Assembly: GCA_014728215.1 (NCBI GenBank)
Contig: WJLZ01000069.1
Span: forward strand, 1 to 33,600
Origin: Chitinivibrionales bacterium
Lineage (GTDB): Bacteria; Fibrobacterota; Chitinivibrionia; Chitinivibrionales; WJKA01
DNA length: 33,600 nt
Direction: 5' to 3'
Shown: positions 16,413 through 24,239 of the stretch, in pieces
Position numbering within the stretch: the first letter of the stretch is position 1
Layout of the letters: the number at the start of each line of letters is the position of its first letter
Position numbers and translations under genes: made by a program
The notes under the pieces: model-generated
What the model saw: the letters and a program-made list of their open reading frames with translations, nothing else
Told to the model about the DNA's origin: nothing
Database searches by the model: none

Positions 16413-17756
16413 ATGAAACTTTTACTTGTTGAAGACAATGATGGCCTCCGGGAGCAGATGAAATGGGCGCTCAATGATGAATACGACATCCTTGAAGCGG
16501 ATTCATCATCTGCCTGCATGGAGGTTTTCAATTCCCATTCTCCCCGAATAGTCTGTCTGGACCTGGGGCTTGATAATATTCCCGAAAAGGGTCTTGAACT
16601 TATCGACCCTCTTCTGACCAAAGACCGCCGGGTAAAAATTATTATAATCACAGCCCACACCGGCAAAGAATTCGGTCCCCTGGCAATCAGCAAGGGAGCA
16701 TTTGATTATTTACGTAAACCGATTGATATTAATGAACTCAAGGTGTTGTTAAACCGGGCAAAACGCCATATAGAAATGGAAAACCCGGAAAAGGAAGTTT
16801 CTTCAGATGCCATGGAAACCGGTCCTGATTTTGAAATGGTTGGTGAATGTGGGGCAATGAAAAAAATATTTGCTACCATTAAGAAGCTTTCCCGCGCCGA
16901 AGTCAATGTTCTTATCACCGGAGAAAGCGGTACCGGCAAGGAATTATGTGCCCGGGCGATTCATTTTCACAGTCCCCGTAACGAACAGCCATTTGTTCCC
17001 ATCAATTGCGGCGCCATACCGGAGACTCTTCTGGAATCAGAGCTGTTCGGCTATGCGCGTGGAGCATTTACCGGTGCAAACACCGACAAAAAGGGACTTA
17101 TCGAATCGGCAAACAATGGAACGCTCTTTCTGGATGAAATCGCCGATATGGCCAAACATCTTCAGGTTAAGCTGCTTCGCTTTCTCGAAGACTATACTTT
17201 TCAGCGTCTGGGTGATACCGAATTACGGAAGAGTAATATCCGGATTATCGCTGCAACAAATAAGAAGGATTTCGGTGACAATGAAGAAGCTATGCGGAGT
17301 GATCTTTACTACCGGCTGAGTGAATTCGAGATTAATCTTCCACCGTTGAATAAACGGGGTCACGACGTTATCATTCTTGCCCGCCGGGCAATAGAAAAAT
17401 ACCGAGTCAAATTCGAGCTTCCGAAGCTCAGAATCAGTAAACGGGCGGAAAAAATACTGGCGAACTACAACTGGCCGGGCAATGTGCGGGAGCTTGATAA
17501 TAAACTCAGTCGCGCGGCCCTTACATGTGTTAATCAGACAATTGAACCCGAAGATCTTCAATTGCCGGTCGAATCAATCAACAATCTCACATTAAAAGAG
17601 GCCAGGAACTTTTTTGAAAAAGATTTCATTCTCAATGCGCTTCGCAAAACAAGCTATAACATTGCTGTCGCTGCTAAAAATCTCGGCATCAGCCGGCCAA
17701 CATTATATGATCTGATAAAAAAACACGAGATAGCAATCAAGGGACAAGAATTATGA
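16413..17756 (+). CDS. Sigma54-dependent response regulator, PrsR-like (polysaccharide-locus type)
   Basis: The 447-residue protein has a receiver domain (phospho-acceptor Asp50 in RIVCLDLGLDN, Thr in IIITAHTG, Lys102 in YLRKPID). The AAA+ domain carries Walker A TGESGTGKE, the GAFTGA loop in YARGAFTGANTDK and Walker B GTLFLDEIADM. The C-terminal Fis-type helix-turn-helix ends with LGISRPTLYDLIKK. The start MKLLLVEDNDGLREQMKWAL, the LDLGL motif, the DYLRKPID segment and the SRPTLYDL end are typical of the PrsR regulators of exopolysaccharide/exosortase gene clusters. No PrsK-type kinase gene is present in the window, and the kinase at 8846 belongs to another regulator. It is convergent with the polysaccharide operon that begins at 23805, which it probably activates; I found no clear sigma54 promoter upstream of those genes. 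Confidence 0.9.
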   Translation: MKLLLVEDNDGLREQMKWALNDEYDILEADSSSACMEVFNSHSPRIVCLDLGLDNIPEKGLELIDPLLTKDRRVKIIIITAHTGKEFGPLAISKGAFDYLRKPIDINELKVLLNRAKRHIEMENPEKEVSSDAMETGPDFEMVGECGAMKKIFATIKKLSRAEVNVLITGESGTGKELCARAIHFHSPRNEQPFVPINCGAIPETLLESELFGYARGAFTGANTDKKGLIESANNGTLFLDEIADMAKHLQVKLLRFLEDYTFQRLGDTELRKSNIRIIAATNKKDFGDNEEAMRSDLYYRLSEFEINLPPLNKRGHDVIILARRAIEKYRVKFELPKLRISKRAEKILANYNWPGNVRELDNKLSRAALTCVNQTIEPEDLQLPVESINNLTLKEARNFFEKDFILNALRKTSYNIAVAAKNLGISRPTLYDLIKKHEIAIKGQEL

Positions 17757-17838
17757 AAGAATCGAAACAGCGCGCTTGCCGGTTTAGAAGAAGAAATCAG
17801 TCCCTTTCCGGCACCAGGTTTATGGCAATACGCATAAT

Positions 17839-18570
17839 TCAATATTTATAATTCGAATATTTGTAATACTGTATCTTTCTGTCGACCAAAGCCTGATTAA
17901 GAACAATACCGATTATTTTTTGCTTGATCACCGGGAATTCATCAATTTTTTTGTTAAGATCGATAATGTTGGTTTCCCCGGCTTTGGCAATAATTACATA
18001 TTTTGAAAAAAGCTCATGCATCACTACAGCATCGGTAACCGCGCCCAGAGGTGGCGAATCGAAAATGATAACATCAAAATGCTCCGACAATAATCGCTTG
18101 AGTTCTCTGAATCTTTTCGAGGTCAGTAATTCGGATGGATTGGGTACATTTTGTCCCGATGAAATTACTGTAAGATTAGGCACATGCGTTTTTTGAAACA
18201 ACACTGCCATAGTTTCCTTATTAACGGAAACATCGGATGAAAGATAATCCGACAATCCCATGCTTTTATTCAATACGAATAAATTATGCAGAACGCCTCT
18301 TCGTATATCACCATCGATAAGGACTGTCTTCAAATCCTGCTGTGCTATAGTAATCGCCACATTGGATGATAACGTGGATTTCCCAACTTCCATATCCAGA
18401 CTGGTGAATATCACACTCTTGTCTTCACATTCATGAAGAGCGAGTGTAATCTTAGTCCGGAGGGAACGGAATATTTCATTAATATAATCGGGAGTATAGC
18501 TTGCCGTGATGAGGTTACTATCGATCTCCCGCTTTCTTTTTGCTGACGTAGATATGAGTTTATTTTTCAT
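17839..18570 (-). CDS. BY-kinase (CpsD/CapB-type tyrosine autokinase)
   Basis: The 243-residue cytoplasmic protein shows the bacterial tyrosine kinase set. A Walker A-like loop lies at 58-66 (LDMEVGKST), Walker A' at 83-90 (VLIDGDIR) and Walker B at 167-171 (VIIFD, followed by SPPLG). A C-terminal tyrosine cluster has five Tyr among the last nine residues (QYYKYSNYKY). The usual loop reads PGEGKS; here MEVGKS replaces the Pro-Gly-Glu part, while the lysine and Ser/Thr that bind phosphate remain. The kinase normally pairs with the cytoplasmic end of a co-polymerase and cycles between phosphorylated and free states to control chain export. Its gene starts six bases after the co-polymerase stop, as last gene of the minus-strand operon. 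Confidence 0.9.
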   Translation of the reverse strand: MKNKLISTSAKRKREIDSNLITASYTPDYINEIFRSLRTKITLALHECEDKSVIFTSLDMEVGKSTLSSNVAITIAQQDLKTVLIDGDIRRGVLHNLFVLNKSMGLSDYLSSDVSVNKETMAVLFQKTHVPNLTVISSGQNVPNPSELLTSKRFRELKRLLSEHFDVIIFDSPPLGAVTDAVVMHELFSKYVIIAKAGETNIIDLNKKIDEFPVIKQKIIGIVLNQALVDRKIQYYKYSNYKY

Positions 18571-18576
18571 AATATA

Positions 18577-20241
18577 TCACGCTTTTTGATGAGGGTGTTT
18601 TTCAGGTTCAATTACCGGAATACATTCCAGCACTGTCATATCGGTCATCTTTTTCAACTCGAATTCAGTTCGTGCCGTTTTGTCGACCATGTCGACCAGA
18701 ATAGCAGGACCGAATGCAACTGCGCATCCAACACCCAGCCCTATGCCGATAAATTTGAGGACCATCAATAGTTTGCCCGGAGGAATTGGTGGAACGGCAT
18801 AGTCCATGACAAAAACATCGGCGACTTCAGCAGCATCGGCTACTTTGGCTTCATTATACCGCGTGAGAATTTCTGAATACAGTTCAGAATCGATAGATTG
18901 CTTGCTTTGCAGCTCGGCCAGTTGTCGTTCTTTTCCCGGAAGGCTTTGAAGGCGTCCTGAGAGGTGGCGGGCATTCTGTCTTTTTCTCTGTATTTCACTT
19001 TGAACATCACTGATATACTTATTGAGCGCCTGAAATGCCTGCTCTCCAATGCCGGCGATTTGCTGTCGTTTTTCCTGCAACACCGGATGAGTCCGTGCAT
19101 AATTCTGCGTTAATTCTTCCCGTTCCGCCTGCAACTGACTCAATTTTGAGCGGAGAACTGTTGCCTGAGTGTTATTCCGTGTTGAGAGAAAAAGAAGTAT
19201 TTCATTAACTGCCTGGAGCCTGCCATCACCTGTCGATCCGGTATAATATGACTGAAGCCGCTGGGCTTCTCTTAAATCCATATTACCGGCGGCATTATTT
19301 GCTTCGAGTTCCATAAGCTCGGCAACAGTCTGCTGCGCCCCCATATCAAGCCCGACCCGTGGATTGGTGGACAAGTACTCCCTCACTTTGCCTTCGGAAA
19401 CTGCAAGCTGTTCGCTCGCACGAGCCAACTGTTTCTTTAAAACCCGCAAAGCCTCCTTGGTCCGGCGCTTCCTGATACTGAGATTCTGTTCCACATAAAT
19501 ATTTGCAATTGTGTTGACAATTGTGGTAATCAATGTATAATCATGACCCTCGAGAGTTATAGAAATATGATCCCGTCCTCTCCGCGGATCAGGCCCCTCC
19601 ACCTCCATCATGCCAAGGACATAATCCACTGTTCTTCGTGTTGAGGAGACAAAAAATTCGAGATTGCCGGGCTCTTTCAGGAATTCCTGGGAAAAACGGA
19701 TGTACATGCCCGGAAGTTTCACTTCCTTCAATGCAGCAAGCGGACCGCTCTGGATCGCTTTGTCCTTTATACCCAGTTTCTCGTTTGTATAAAAAATACG
19801 GAACTTTTCATCACCATCATCAGTGTTGATCCAGAGACGATACTTCCCCATAGCGGCAGTTGTATCGGCATAACAGGAATCGAAAACTTCCGACCGTTCC
19901 TCATCTTTCACCCGAAGGCGGAGTGAAAGCTTATCGACCACGAGCCGCAGAAAACTCCGGCTACTGAGCAATTCTACTTTGCTGCTGTTCATTTCATAAA
20001 ATTCTTCAACCGGACTGTAGGCAGCAGGATTATCCATTCCGATAAGAACAGTAACCGGCAGTTCGGGTTTTAAGGGAAGAAATGCAAAAACGGCTATTGT
20101 AGCGACGAGCGCAACGGGCGGTCCTACAGAAACGATATACCATTTCCACCGCCATAACAGGTCGAGGTAGTGCCTGACATAATAGCCGACATCAAGTTCT
20201 TTCAACGACGTTTGCTGGGGTCTTCGTATTGGTTGTTGCAT
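18577..20241 (-). CDS. GumC/Wzz-type polysaccharide co-polymerase
   Basis: The 554-residue inner-membrane protein has a first transmembrane helix near 33-56 (WKWYIVSVGPPVALVAT) and a second near 490-512 (LLMVLKFIGIGLGVGCAVAF). The second is preceded by the Pro-rich motif PPIPPGK typical of Wzz/GumC. A long coiled-coil periplasmic region (about 240-470) lies between them. The cytoplasmic tail is short and carries no kinase domain; the kinase is the separate next gene. GAAGGTG lies just before the ATG. The protein should set chain length and link synthesis to the outer-membrane exporter encoded just upstream, 23 bases away. Confidence 0.9.
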   Translation of the reverse strand: MQQPIRRPQQTSLKELDVGYYVRHYLDLLWRWKWYIVSVGPPVALVATIAVFAFLPLKPELPVTVLIGMDNPAAYSPVEEFYEMNSSKVELLSSRSFLRLVVDKLSLRLRVKDEERSEVFDSCYADTTAAMGKYRLWINTDDGDEKFRIFYTNEKLGIKDKAIQSGPLAALKEVKLPGMYIRFSQEFLKEPGNLEFFVSSTRRTVDYVLGMMEVEGPDPRRGRDHISITLEGHDYTLITTIVNTIANIYVEQNLSIRKRRTKEALRVLKKQLARASEQLAVSEGKVREYLSTNPRVGLDMGAQQTVAELMELEANNAAGNMDLREAQRLQSYYTGSTGDGRLQAVNEILLFLSTRNNTQATVLRSKLSQLQAEREELTQNYARTHPVLQEKRQQIAGIGEQAFQALNKYISDVQSEIQRKRQNARHLSGRLQSLPGKERQLAELQSKQSIDSELYSEILTRYNEAKVADAAEVADVFVMDYAVPPIPPGKLLMVLKFIGIGLGVGCAVAFGPAILVDMVDKTARTEFELKKMTDMTVLECIPVIEPEKHPHQKA

Positions 20242-20264
20242 AATTCACCTTCTTTTTTAGCCTA

Positions 20265-20996
20265 CTAACTACCATTATCATATTCTCTATAGAGAAGTAT
20301 GGTTGTAATTGTCGCTGTACTTGCCGTTATTGCAAAGCTCAATACAGGAAGAATATCACGCACGAAAATGTCCCATCCACGAGTAACCGGCCGGGGTGTT
20401 ACGCTAATCTGGTCTCCCGACTTGAAACCGATATCGCGAAGTGATTCTCCCGATTGATAATAGGGTATAACATTCTCCTTGTAAACTTTACCGTCCCGTT
20501 CCCATCTCGACTTCTCGATACCGTCCTCCCGTAACGTTCCGCCGCCCATATGGAAGAGATTCCACATGCTTGCGCGGGGGTCGACATAATAAAGACCGGG
20601 AGTATGAAACCCTCCCAGAACGCTCGCGCGAATCAGCGGCCTCACCTGAATGTTGGGATAGCGAAGATAATCGATATAGGCATCTTCGAGCATCTTCTGT
20701 ACCTGAATTTCTGCTTTCCCCGTAATATCCATCAATCCTATAACCGGTAAATCGACACACCCATTGCCGTCAATAACATAGGTACCATTGATAAACAATC
20801 CGGTATCAGGATATACCAAAACCTGAATTGCATCACCGGGCTGAAAAAGGGGATAGTGCCTGCACCGGCCGGATACTCCCTGTTGAGCCGTTCCGGCGGT
20901 GGTATCAGGATTCTGGGAGAATACACTGAAACATATGCACAAAACAAAACAGATCGTTGGTACAGTACGCTTTCCGTAAAGATTGTCTGCTTTCAT
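20265..20996 (-). CDS. Wza-family polysaccharide export protein
   Basis: The 243-residue protein has a signal peptide (about 1-28, VPTICFVLCICFSVFSQ) but no clear lipobox, unlike Wza itself. The poly-export (PES) domain begins YPLFQPGDAIQVLVYPDTGL, followed by a SLBB-like region (IRASVLGGFHTPGLYYV). A C-terminal hydrophobic segment (VLSFAITASTATITTILL) may span the outer membrane. ATG 20994-20996 was chosen because AGGAG lies seven bases upstream; a start at 21017 lacks this. It is adjacent to the co-polymerase and kinase genes, so it should form the outer-membrane exit of the same polysaccharide system. It is short compared with E. coli Wza (about 380 residues), which suggests one SLBB domain. 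Confidence 0.88.
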   Translation of the reverse strand: MKADNLYGKRTVPTICFVLCICFSVFSQNPDTTAGTAQQGVSGRCRHYPLFQPGDAIQVLVYPDTGLFINGTYVIDGNGCVDLPVIGLMDITGKAEIQVQKMLEDAYIDYLRYPNIQVRPLIRASVLGGFHTPGLYYVDPRASMWNLFHMGGGTLREDGIEKSRWERDGKVYKENVIPYYQSGESLRDIGFKSGDQISVTPRPVTRGWDIFVRDILPVLSFAITASTATITTILLYREYDNGS

Positions 20997-21077
20997 AACA
21001 ACACTCCTCAGTTCCATTGGTGAACAGGTATTCGATACGTGAATAAAAGCCCGGATAATCCGGTAAAGAACCTTGTC

Positions 21078-22049
21078 TTAACATGACCGGTAAAATCGTT
21101 TTTGCCGGTCTAACGAATGCAGATTCATTTCACGAAGTAAAAAATATAATTTAATCAATCCGATTTTACATCCTCCATACTGTTTTGTCATCAGCAGCTT
21201 TCGCACCTCGCCTGTTTTCATGGGGCCGTTATCGGCAATAATCCTTTTGCACCGTTCGTAAATCGACATATCCGCCGGATCATCCTGAGAACCTACATTG
21301 ACAGATGCACCCGGGGCCGATTGGACATGCTTTGCCTGCTTCTGTTTTACAAAACGAAGGCTTTCCGCTACAGTAGTATGTGCCGGAAGGATCTTATCAA
21401 ACTGGAGCAACTTGAAAGTGGAGGCGACATCGCCTTTCATTGCGCACAAAACCAGCAGCCCTCCCCCTGCAGTTTCAAGACGCTTATTTTCCGCTGCGAT
21501 AATGCCCCATCCGGCACTGCTGAGATATTCGAGCCTACTCATGTCGAGTATTATCGACAAATATCCTTTAGTATAGAGCGATTCAAAGGCTTTTTTCAGA
21601 TGTCTCGAGTTACTCTGATCGATATGCCCTCCCAAACGGACCGAACAGACCGGTATCTCCTGATCGACAACCCAGAAGACAGCGGCCATCTCATTGGTCG
21701 ATACAAGCAAATCGCCTCCGGGAGAAGAAACTGCCTCTGCCGGCCCTCCGGTACCTTTCTGCGAAGCGGTAACGGCGGTAGCTCCAACCGGCTGCAATTT
21801 CGGCTTTACTGTCGCTTGCCCCTTTGAGGGATTGGCTATTTCAGCACTTCCAAACTCGCCCGAGGTATCCTCTGTCAAAGCCTCTTCAAGCGTTACCCAC
21901 TTTCCCTTAATCAGCACTCGGCCCTGTTCGACATGATCGGCAACAAGCGTCCTTTTCTGCACAAGGTCCTTATGAAAAACCCATTGCCCCTTTTCATTCA
22001 GAACCATGCCTCGAAGGACTTTTTTGTGTATTTCGGCAAGCTTATTCAT
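21078..22049 (-). CDS. STAS-domain protein with shared C-terminal domain
   Basis: The 323-residue cytoplasmic protein has an N-terminal part with two short similar units (VLNEKGQWVF and VLIKGKWVTL), a low-complexity linker (60-115) and a STAS domain (about 120-235). A 63-residue C-terminal domain (261-323) aligns without gaps to the end of the FHA-STAS protein at 24240, with 17 identities. The STAS loop EYLSSAGWGI carries Ser178 at the position phosphorylated in SpoIIAA-type anti-anti-sigma proteins. The gene lies 82 bases upstream of the Wza-type gene on the same strand. An antagonist or scaffold role in regulating polysaccharide export is my inference; no anti-sigma kinase (SpoIIAB-like) gene is present in the window. 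Confidence 0.82.
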   Translation of the reverse strand: MNKLAEIHKKVLRGMVLNEKGQWVFHKDLVQKRTLVADHVEQGRVLIKGKWVTLEEALTEDTSGEFGSAEIANPSKGQATVKPKLQPVGATAVTASQKGTGGPAEAVSSPGGDLLVSTNEMAAVFWVVDQEIPVCSVRLGGHIDQSNSRHLKKAFESLYTKGYLSIILDMSRLEYLSSAGWGIIAAENKRLETAGGGLLVLCAMKGDVASTFKLLQFDKILPAHTTVAESLRFVKQKQAKHVQSAPGASVNVGSQDDPADMSIYERCKRIIADNGPMKTGEVRKLLMTKQYGGCKIGLIKLYFLLREMNLHSLDRQKRFYRSC

Positions 22050-22124
22050 AACCAGTATTTTCGAGTTTGCATCGTCTTGATTAATTAAATTGAATTTCCA
22101 GTCCCGATTATTCCCACTGTAGAG

Positions 22125-22529
22125 TTATTTTTTCTCTACCATCAACGTGTCGAATCGCTGAGCCATATTCCATCGCATCTCAAGCGTTTCATTCGACAAT
22201 TTACGTATTGCCTGCGAGCTTCTGCTAAGCTTGGCGTCAACCTGGCGGATTTTGTAATATCCCAATGCGCTCGCCGCCCCCAGGGCGAGTAAATTAAGAA
22301 TCAACAAAATATAGACAAGCGCACCAGCTCCACCGGTTTTAACCTTCAGTTTCTTTGCCACTTCCGATGCCCCGATTTTCTCAAGCTGTATTGCTGCATA
22401 TGCACATTCATTGGAATCGGGGAAATTATTGACAATATCTTTGTATATAATACAGGCTTCTCCAACTCTATTCTGCTCATAATGCAAACTATAAGCTTTT
22501 GAGTATAGTTCGAGAGGTGATTCAGCCAT
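22125..22529 (-). CDS. Small TPR-like membrane protein, function unknown
   Basis: The 134-residue protein begins with a TPR-like helix pair (ELYSKAYSLHYEQNRVGEAC, then IIYKDIVNNFPDS). It has one transmembrane helix near 68-91 (GALVYILLILNLLALGAAS) and a C-terminal helical tail of about 40 residues. It has no signal peptide, so the N-terminus is probably cytoplasmic. Its ATG overlaps the stop of the upstream gene (ATGGCTGA), so translation is coupled. It lies between the Thr-tailed 427-residue protein and the STAS protein and may be a membrane anchor for them; that is inference. Confidence 0.7.
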   Translation of the reverse strand: MAESPLELYSKAYSLHYEQNRVGEACIIYKDIVNNFPDSNECAYAAIQLEKIGASEVAKKLKVKTGGAGALVYILLILNLLALGAASALGYYKIRQVDAKLSRSSQAIRKLSNETLEMRWNMAQRFDTLMVEKK

Positions 22530-23805
22530 TGTCTTTCTTTTCTCCTTTCTCCAAATTCTTCTTGGAGAGAAACACTGTAGATGCTATATCATTTTTTGTC
22601 TGCGCTTTTTTAGATCGCCCCGGAGGAGAGGCCGACAAATTAATAATTATATCGTCGGATGCCTTGATGATCACCGGTTTATCTTCATCGGATTTTTCTT
22701 TATCCCTGTTCTTGTCACCGCGAGCGCGGTCAAGATCGCTCTGGGGTATGTATGAGGTGACCTCCGTATCCTTCGGTGGTTGTAGTGAACCCTTCAATTC
22801 AACGGTATCGGAAATTGAACGGATAATCTGCGTTTGAGTAGGATCGTCTTTTTCGGAATTGACAATAATTTCATTTGAATCTTGAGCTTTTTGGGATTCT
22901 TTATGTTTCCTGAGTTCCTTTTGCCGGATAAAATCGGTTCTTGTCAAATCCTCTACGGGTACGCCTCGTGTCTGTTCCGGGGCACCCTCTCCAGACACCG
23001 GCGAATTGATAACAACCTCATCATCTTCTCCAACCGCGATCGATTGCTCTTTATGGATGGCGGTCGTTCTTGCCTCCCCCCGCGCAAAAGATACGGATTC
23101 AGATGATGCATACGGCCCATTTTTAATATGGTTCTGAAGGATATCAGCAATTTTGCCTGCTTCATCAAGAGATTTTCGATATTCCTCGATACGAGCGAAC
23201 ATTCCCGTATACAGGTTTTTCATTTCGCAATTCATACAATTCCAGGCATCTTCAAAGGCATTTTTCACCTGTACCAGAGCGACCGTCCGTTTCCGGGTGT
23301 GACCGCAGAAGACGGGATAATTGACACTTCGACACGCACCTCTCTGTGTGGTATATCTTTCTTTCGCAACTAGTTCGTCTAATATACCACCATCTTTTGC
23401 CGGACCCAATTCTACCCAGGGAGTTTCTTTAAGGTCCCACGCATCCTTGATAAATGCATTAATTTGAAGTAATTCCCGTTCATTAAGATAAAGTACCTTA
23501 ACAACAATAATATCCCGACACTCAATAAGATAATTAGATTCGGTAATTTCTTTATCAGGATTATTCATTTTCGATTGAATAATCGAGGCAATCAGGTCGC
23601 CGGGAAGAGATACGCTATAATTCAGAGCATATATCTCTTTCACCGAATGAAAGATTTCGACCATCTCCTTTGCATACATTTCGAATCGGGATTTCAGCGA
23701 TGAATAATTGTTTTCAATTGAATTCAGCGTTTCGATAGCAAGCCCCAGAGAGTCCAGCTGCTTAGGGCTAACGCCGTATTTGTCGAAAACTGCCCTTTCA
23801 TTCAT
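22522..23805 (-). CDS. Unknown 427-residue protein with Cys cluster and Thr-rich disordered tail
   Basis: No family is recognised. Residues 1-230 look folded and helical, with Cys96, Cys158, Cys167, Cys190 and Cys193; the last four (ACRS, FCGHT, NCMNC) could bind a metal. Residues 231-427 are polar and look disordered. In this tail a short hydrophobic motif recurs three times in acidic surroundings: DDEVVINS (261-268), NEIIVNS (311-317) and DDIIINLS (384-391). Eight of the 12 Thr in the tail have Ile, Leu or Asp three residues later (Thr247, 288, 290, 325, 334, 350, 403, 410), the spacing preferred by FHA domains for phosphothreonine. The gene is first in the six-gene polysaccharide operon and divergent from an FHA-STAS gene. 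I infer it is a phospho-regulated adaptor. No Ser/Thr kinase gene is in the window. Confidence 0.75.
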   Translation of the reverse strand: MNERAVFDKYGVSPKQLDSLGLAIETLNSIENNYSSLKSRFEMYAKEMVEIFHSVKEIYALNYSVSLPGDLIASIIQSKMNNPDKEITESNYLIECRDIIVVKVLYLNERELLQINAFIKDAWDLKETPWVELGPAKDGGILDELVAKERYTTQRGACRSVNYPVFCGHTRKRTVALVQVKNAFEDAWNCMNCEMKNLYTGMFARIEEYRKSLDEAGKIADILQNHIKNGPYASSESVSFARGEARTTAIHKEQSIAVGEDDEVVINSPVSGEGAPEQTRGVPVEDLTRTDFIRQKELRKHKESQKAQDSNEIIVNSEKDDPTQTQIIRSISDTVELKGSLQPPKDTEVTSYIPQSDLDRARGDKNRDKEKSDEDKPVIIKASDDIIINLSASPPGRSKKAQTKNDIASTVFLSKKNLEKGEKKDNG

Positions 23806-23957
23806 ATATTCACTCCTTTTGCCGTTTTACGTAGTGCCGATTTTTATGCCGAACAGCAAATATCACGGCATGTGATAGGATGCCGGTTGCTTTCATATAC
23901 AATTAGTATACAATATGCATCGTTCAATATACAGCAGGGATGATCAAAATATGTATA

Positions 23958-23986
23958 GTATTATACCAGATATTATTGTATAATAC
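23958..23986. repeat. Nine-base inverted repeat in the divergent control region
   Basis: GTATTATAC (23958-23966) and GTATAATAC (23978-23986) are exact reverse complements with 11 bases between; the arm centres are 20 bases apart, about two helical turns. Each arm contains a TATAAT-like hexamer, on opposite strands. This fits an operator that could silence both directions, but no good -35 partner is visible for either hexamer. Confidence 0.5.
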
Positions 23987-24133
23987 TTACACTCCTTCAG
24001 CATTGAAAAAAGTTGCAAAATCCATGCCATGCTGTTCGAGGCATAATTGTTGCATAATCAATTTTACTCGACAGGAAAAATCTGTACAGAATTCATCCTG
24101 ATTAAAGGTATGAGAAAAAATTTTTATTTCCAT
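23987..24133 (-). CDS. Possible small protein (48 residues)
   Basis: An open frame from ATG 24133-24131 to TAA 23989-23987 would encode a 48-residue peptide (begins MEIKIFSHTFNQDEFCTDFS, ends FFNAEGV). Its composition looks protein-like rather than random, with three Cys, but there is no convincing ribosome binding site. It lies 181 bases upstream of the 427-residue protein on the same strand. Called only as a candidate. Confidence 0.25.
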   Translation of the reverse strand: MEIKIFSHTFNQDEFCTDFSCRVKLIMQQLCLEQHGMDFATFFNAEGV

Positions 24134-24144
24134 ATCTTATTTTA

Positions 24145-24174
24145 TTGCGGGCGAGTATGACAATCCTTTATAAA
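24145..24174 (+). promoter_or_regulatory. Weak promoter candidate for the FHA-STAS gene
   Basis: TTGCGG at 24145-24150 and TATAAA at 24169-24174 are 18 bases apart, about 65 bases before the ATG at 24240. The -10 matches in five of six positions, the -35 in only three. Confidence 0.28.
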
Positions 24175-24239
24175 TAGCTTGCTTATCGGGCCAACCCATA
24201 ACATAATTTTATTTAAAAGAGCCCAGAGAGAGTGATTGA

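Larger units (their letters stand above)
23806..24239. other. Divergent intergenic region between the polysaccharide operon and the FHA-STAS gene
   Basis: The region is 434 bases and AT-rich. It contains two direct copies of TATACAAT (23896-23903, 23907-23914), an inverted repeat at 23958-23986, a possible 48-codon minus-strand gene and a weak promoter for the plus-strand gene. Because it lies between the first gene of the polysaccharide operon and the FHA-STAS gene, it is the likely place for shared control. Confidence 0.55.

Noticed and set aside
16413-21017. Full exosortase/PEP-CTERM system
   Set aside because: Only the PrsR-like regulator and general polysaccharide export genes are present; there is no exosortase or PEP-CTERM signal in the window.
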